15,878 nt of DNA from assembly GCA_002382045.1 (NCBI GenBank), contig DFZJ01000005.1, positions 1,591 to 17,468 on the forward strand. Reading direction: 5' to 3'. The DNA comes from Syntrophaceae bacterium UBA4059 (lineage in GTDB: Bacteria; Desulfobacterota; Syntrophia; Syntrophales; Smithellaceae). The notes below the pieces were generated by a model. That model searched no databases, was not told where the DNA came from, and saw nothing but the letters and a program-made list of their open reading frames with translations. Shown here piece by piece: positions 14,274-15,878 of this stretch. Position 1 is the stretch's first letter; every line of letters starts with the position of its first letter. The position numbers were made by a program, and so were the translations under genes.

Positions 14274-15356
14274 TTATGCTTCGGTAAAGTCCGTAGGCGG
14301 ATTTTTCAGGAGCTGCCGGAATTTTGATTTATCGTTGGCTTTGTTGTAAGCCTCTTCACCACTGATCCAGCCTTTGTTGACAAGATCCATAATGGCATCA
14401 TCCAGCAATTGCATGCCGTATTTTTTACCGGTCTGCATCATGGAAGGAATCTGGAAAGTTTTGGACTCTCGGATGAGATTGCGCACCGCCGAAGTAGCAA
14501 TCAGAATTTCCATCGCCGCGCAACGCCCTTTCTTATCAACTCTTTTAAACAGAACCTGAGCAATAACCGCACGCAAACCATCGGCCAGCGTGGAACGGAT
14601 TTGCATTTGCTCACTGGAGGGGAACACCTCGATGATTCTGTCGACCGTCTTGGGCGCGCTGGTCGTGTGCAGTGTGCCGAAAACAAGATGGCCGGTGGAG
14701 GCCGCCTCAACCGCCAGAGAGATCGTTTCCAGATCGCGTAATTCTCCGACCAGAATAATATCCGGGTCTTCACGCAAAGCGCCGCGCAGGGCCGAGCTGA
14801 ATGTCTTCGTATGCACCCCGACTTCACGATGGTTGACGACGCAACTCTGGCTCTGATGAACAAATTCAATCGGGTCTTCAACCGTGATAATATGGTCTTT
14901 GCGGGTGCGGTTGGCTTCATCGATGATGGCCGCAAGCGTTGTCGATTTACCGGAGCCTGTCGGTCCGGTGACCAGAATAAGCCCGCGCGGCAGCTGGGCC
15001 AGTTTGGCACAAACCGGGGGCAGCGCGAGCTGTTCACAGGTCAATATCGTACTGGGAATTTCACGGAAGATACCGGCGATACCGTATTTCTGCTGGAAAA
15101 AATTTGCGCGGTAGCGGGCCAATCCCGGTATTTCATAGGCAAAATCGACATCTCCTGTCTCTTCAAATACCTTAATTTTATTCTCGGGTGTTATTTCATA
15201 CAAAAGAAGTTTCAAGCTTTCATTAGTGAGAACATCGTATTTGATCCGTTCAAGATCACCTCGAATTCTGATGACCGGTTGCTGACCTGAAACAAGATGG
15301 AGGTCGGATGCGCCCTGTTCATGCATCAGCTGAAAAAAAGCGTCAATTTTTGCCAT
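14274..15356 (-). CDS. pilT: Twitching motility / pilus retraction ATPase PilT
   Basis: ATPase that powers pilus disassembly, 360 aa, close to the usual 345-370. Walker A GPTGSGKS is at residues 131-138, the Asp box VEDPIEF at 159-165, Walker B (DIILVGELRD) at 199-208, and the His box TGHLVFGTLH at 221-230. AVRNLIRE at 290-297 is the C-terminal motif needed for retraction in PilT proteins and separates it from PilB, PilF and GspE. The start ATG has GGGAG a few bases upstream. It is the first gene of a pilT, pilU-like, receiver operon. Upstream, at about 140 bases, is a good sigma70-type promoter. Pilus structural genes are not in the window. Confidence 0.95.
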   Translation of the reverse strand: MAKIDAFFQLMHEQGASDLHLVSGQQPVIRIRGDLERIKYDVLTNESLKLLLYEITPENKIKVFEETGDVDFAYEIPGLARYRANFFQQKYGIAGIFREIPSTILTCEQLALPPVCAKLAQLPRGLILVTGPTGSGKSTTLAAIIDEANRTRKDHIITVEDPIEFVHQSQSCVVNHREVGVHTKTFSSALRGALREDPDIILVGELRDLETISLAVEAASTGHLVFGTLHTTSAPKTVDRIIEVFPSSEQMQIRSTLADGLRAVIAQVLFKRVDKKGRCAAMEILIATSAVRNLIRESKTFQIPSMMQTGKKYGMQLLDDAIMDLVNKGWISGEEAYNKANDKSKFRQLLKNPPTDFTEA

Positions 15357-15473
15357 GGCTGTCTCCCGTGTATTTTATTTTTAATCTAAAAAAACGGCTG
15401 TTATCAAGATTCCTCTGTAGAGCGGTCAATCCATCGCATATCTAATAATCCGATGATCTCCAGTACGGGTGCG

Positions 15474-15503
15474 AGTATAGAAAAAACGGGACTGTTTTGT
15501 CAA
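15474..15503 (-). promoter_or_regulatory. Sigma70-type promoter of the pilT operon
   Basis: On the minus strand TTGACA (15503-15498, a perfect -35) and TATACT (15479-15474, 5 of 6) are 18 nt apart. Transcription would start near 15467, which leaves a leader of about 110 nt before the pilT ATG. The leader is AT-rich with no clear structure. Confidence 0.75.
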
Positions 15504-15566
15504 GCCAAGATTAGGATTAAGAATGAGGCTTGCTTTTTCAACCATCGTCCTTTTGCCAACTAATTC

Positions 15567-15595
15567 TTGACACTGGGGCAAACTATAGATATGTT
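15567..15595 (+). promoter_or_regulatory. Promoter of tRNA-Ala
   Basis: TTGACA (15567-15572) and TATGTT (15590-15595, 4 of 6) are separated by exactly 17 nt. The predicted start near 15602 is followed by a short leader to the tRNA at 15614. The spacing and position support it. It is divergent from the pilT promoter. Confidence 0.65.
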
Positions 15596-15613
15596 CGCCA
15601 CGTTTTTTCGGCA

Positions 15614-15689
15614 GGGGATGTAGCTCAGCTGGGAGAGCGCGGCGTTCGCAACGCCGAGGCCAGGAGTTCGATCCTCCTCATCTCCACCA
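15614..15689 (+). tRNA. tRNA-Ala (anticodon CGC)
   Basis: 76 nt with an encoded CCA end. Acceptor GGGGATG (15614-15620) pairs with CATCTCC (15679-15685). The G3-U70 pair, the alanine identity element, is present as G15616-T15683. The D arm GCTC/GAGC, anticodon stem CGGCG/CGCCG and T arm AGGAG-TTCGATC-CTCCT are complete. The anticodon loop TTCGCAA gives anticodon CGC, which reads GCG alanine codons. Confidence 0.95.
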
Positions 15690-15869
15690 AGACCTCATCC
15701 AATACAGTCCAAAGAAGTCCATTAAACCCGCATAGACAGCGGGTTTTTTGTTGTCTTTTGTCCAACAACGTGCCATAAGATTTAACACAATCCGGTCGTT
15801 TCAGGCACCCTAAATAAGGGTGGCTTTGACCATGGCACTGAAAAAGGCCGCTTAACGAGGGAACAGACA
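15690..15869 (+). other. tRNA-flanking region resembling a mobile-element attachment site
   Basis: The 180 bases after the tRNA hold no complete gene. AGTCCA occurs at 15706-15711 and 15716-15721, exactly 10 bp apart, and a further GTCCA is at 15760. An inverted repeat CACCCT-N5-AGGGTG is at 15806-15822. Short repeated GTCCA motifs directly after a tRNA gene, followed by a rightward gene, are a layout I associate with tyrosine-integrase elements inserted at tRNA 3' ends. No second tRNA-end copy (attL/attR pair) is visible, so this is inference. Confidence 0.4.
15724..15749 (+). terminator. Rho-independent terminator after tRNA-Ala
   Basis: AAACCCGC (15724-15731) pairs with GCGGGTTT (15739-15746) around a 7-base loop, and the 3' arm runs into a six-T stretch (15744-15749). 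It lies 34 nt after the tRNA and should end its transcript. Confidence 0.8.
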
Positions 15870-15878
15870 ATGCCTTTT
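15870..15878 (+). CDS. Start of a gene leaving the window (possible integrase)
   Basis: ATG-CCT-TTT begins at 15870 with GAGGG (15857-15861) 8 nt upstream, a good ribosome site. Only three codons are visible (MPF), so nothing can be said from the product itself. Its position just downstream of a tRNA with repeated GTCCA motifs makes a tyrosine integrase a reasonable guess, but this is inferred from context only. Confidence 0.35.

Noticed and set aside
1..15878. CRISPR arrays, insertion sequences, long tandem repeats
   Set aside because: I saw no regularly spaced repeats, transposase genes or long terminal inverted repeats while reading the window.

Overview
The window looks like a piece of chromosome from an anaerobic deltaproteobacterium (Desulfobacterota), possibly Syntrophus/Smithella-like. 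This is inferred from gene content: a HesB-like selenoprotein with an in-frame UGA, a biotin-free carboxyltransferase subunit, an acyl-CoA dehydrogenase inside a lipid operon, tandem PilT-type ATPases, and good Shine-Dalgarno sites with occasional TTG starts. No phylogenetic marker such as rRNA is present, so the assignment is tentative.

Layout. (1) Positions 5633 down to 1, minus strand: a tight operon of FabD-type malonyltransferase, carboxyltransferase subunit (oxaloacetate decarboxylase alpha / pyruvate carboxylase B type), acyl-CoA dehydrogenase, KAS III-like synthase, FabG-type reductase and a FabZ-like dehydratase cut by the window edge. Gaps are 42, 27 and 3 nt, then overlaps of 1 and 11 nt. 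Together they resemble a complete two-carbon elongation cycle in which an acyl-CoA dehydrogenase stands where an enoyl reductase would be expected. (2) Positions 5976-9276: a 3-methyladenine DNA glycosylase (+), an AI-2E/PerM-family membrane protein and a PHP phosphoesterase (both -), and a MESH1-like small alarmone hydrolase (+). (3) Positions 9294-10997 (-): a secreted transglutaminase-fold protein. (4) Positions 11204-12460 (+): a HesB/IscA-like selenoprotein whose UGA codon would be misread as a stop, a strong intrinsic terminator, and a TPR protein. (5) Positions 15356 down to 12508 (-): pilT, a pilU-like gene and a degenerate receiver protein, driven by a good sigma70-type promoter. (6) Positions 15567-15878 (+): tRNA-Ala(CGC) with its own promoter, then a terminator and a stretch with repeated GTCCA motifs that resembles the edge of a tRNA-integrated mobile element. 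A possible gene starts at 15870 and leaves the window.

The most notable item is the selenoprotein: a UGA at 11300-11302 sits exactly where IscA/HesB proteins carry their first metal-binding cysteine, the reading frame continues intact to a Cys-rich C-terminus, and a GC-rich hairpin starts at the base after the UGA. The family is known, so this is a recoding case to annotate correctly and not a new system. The lipid operon and the tRNA-linked junction are the other items most worth following.
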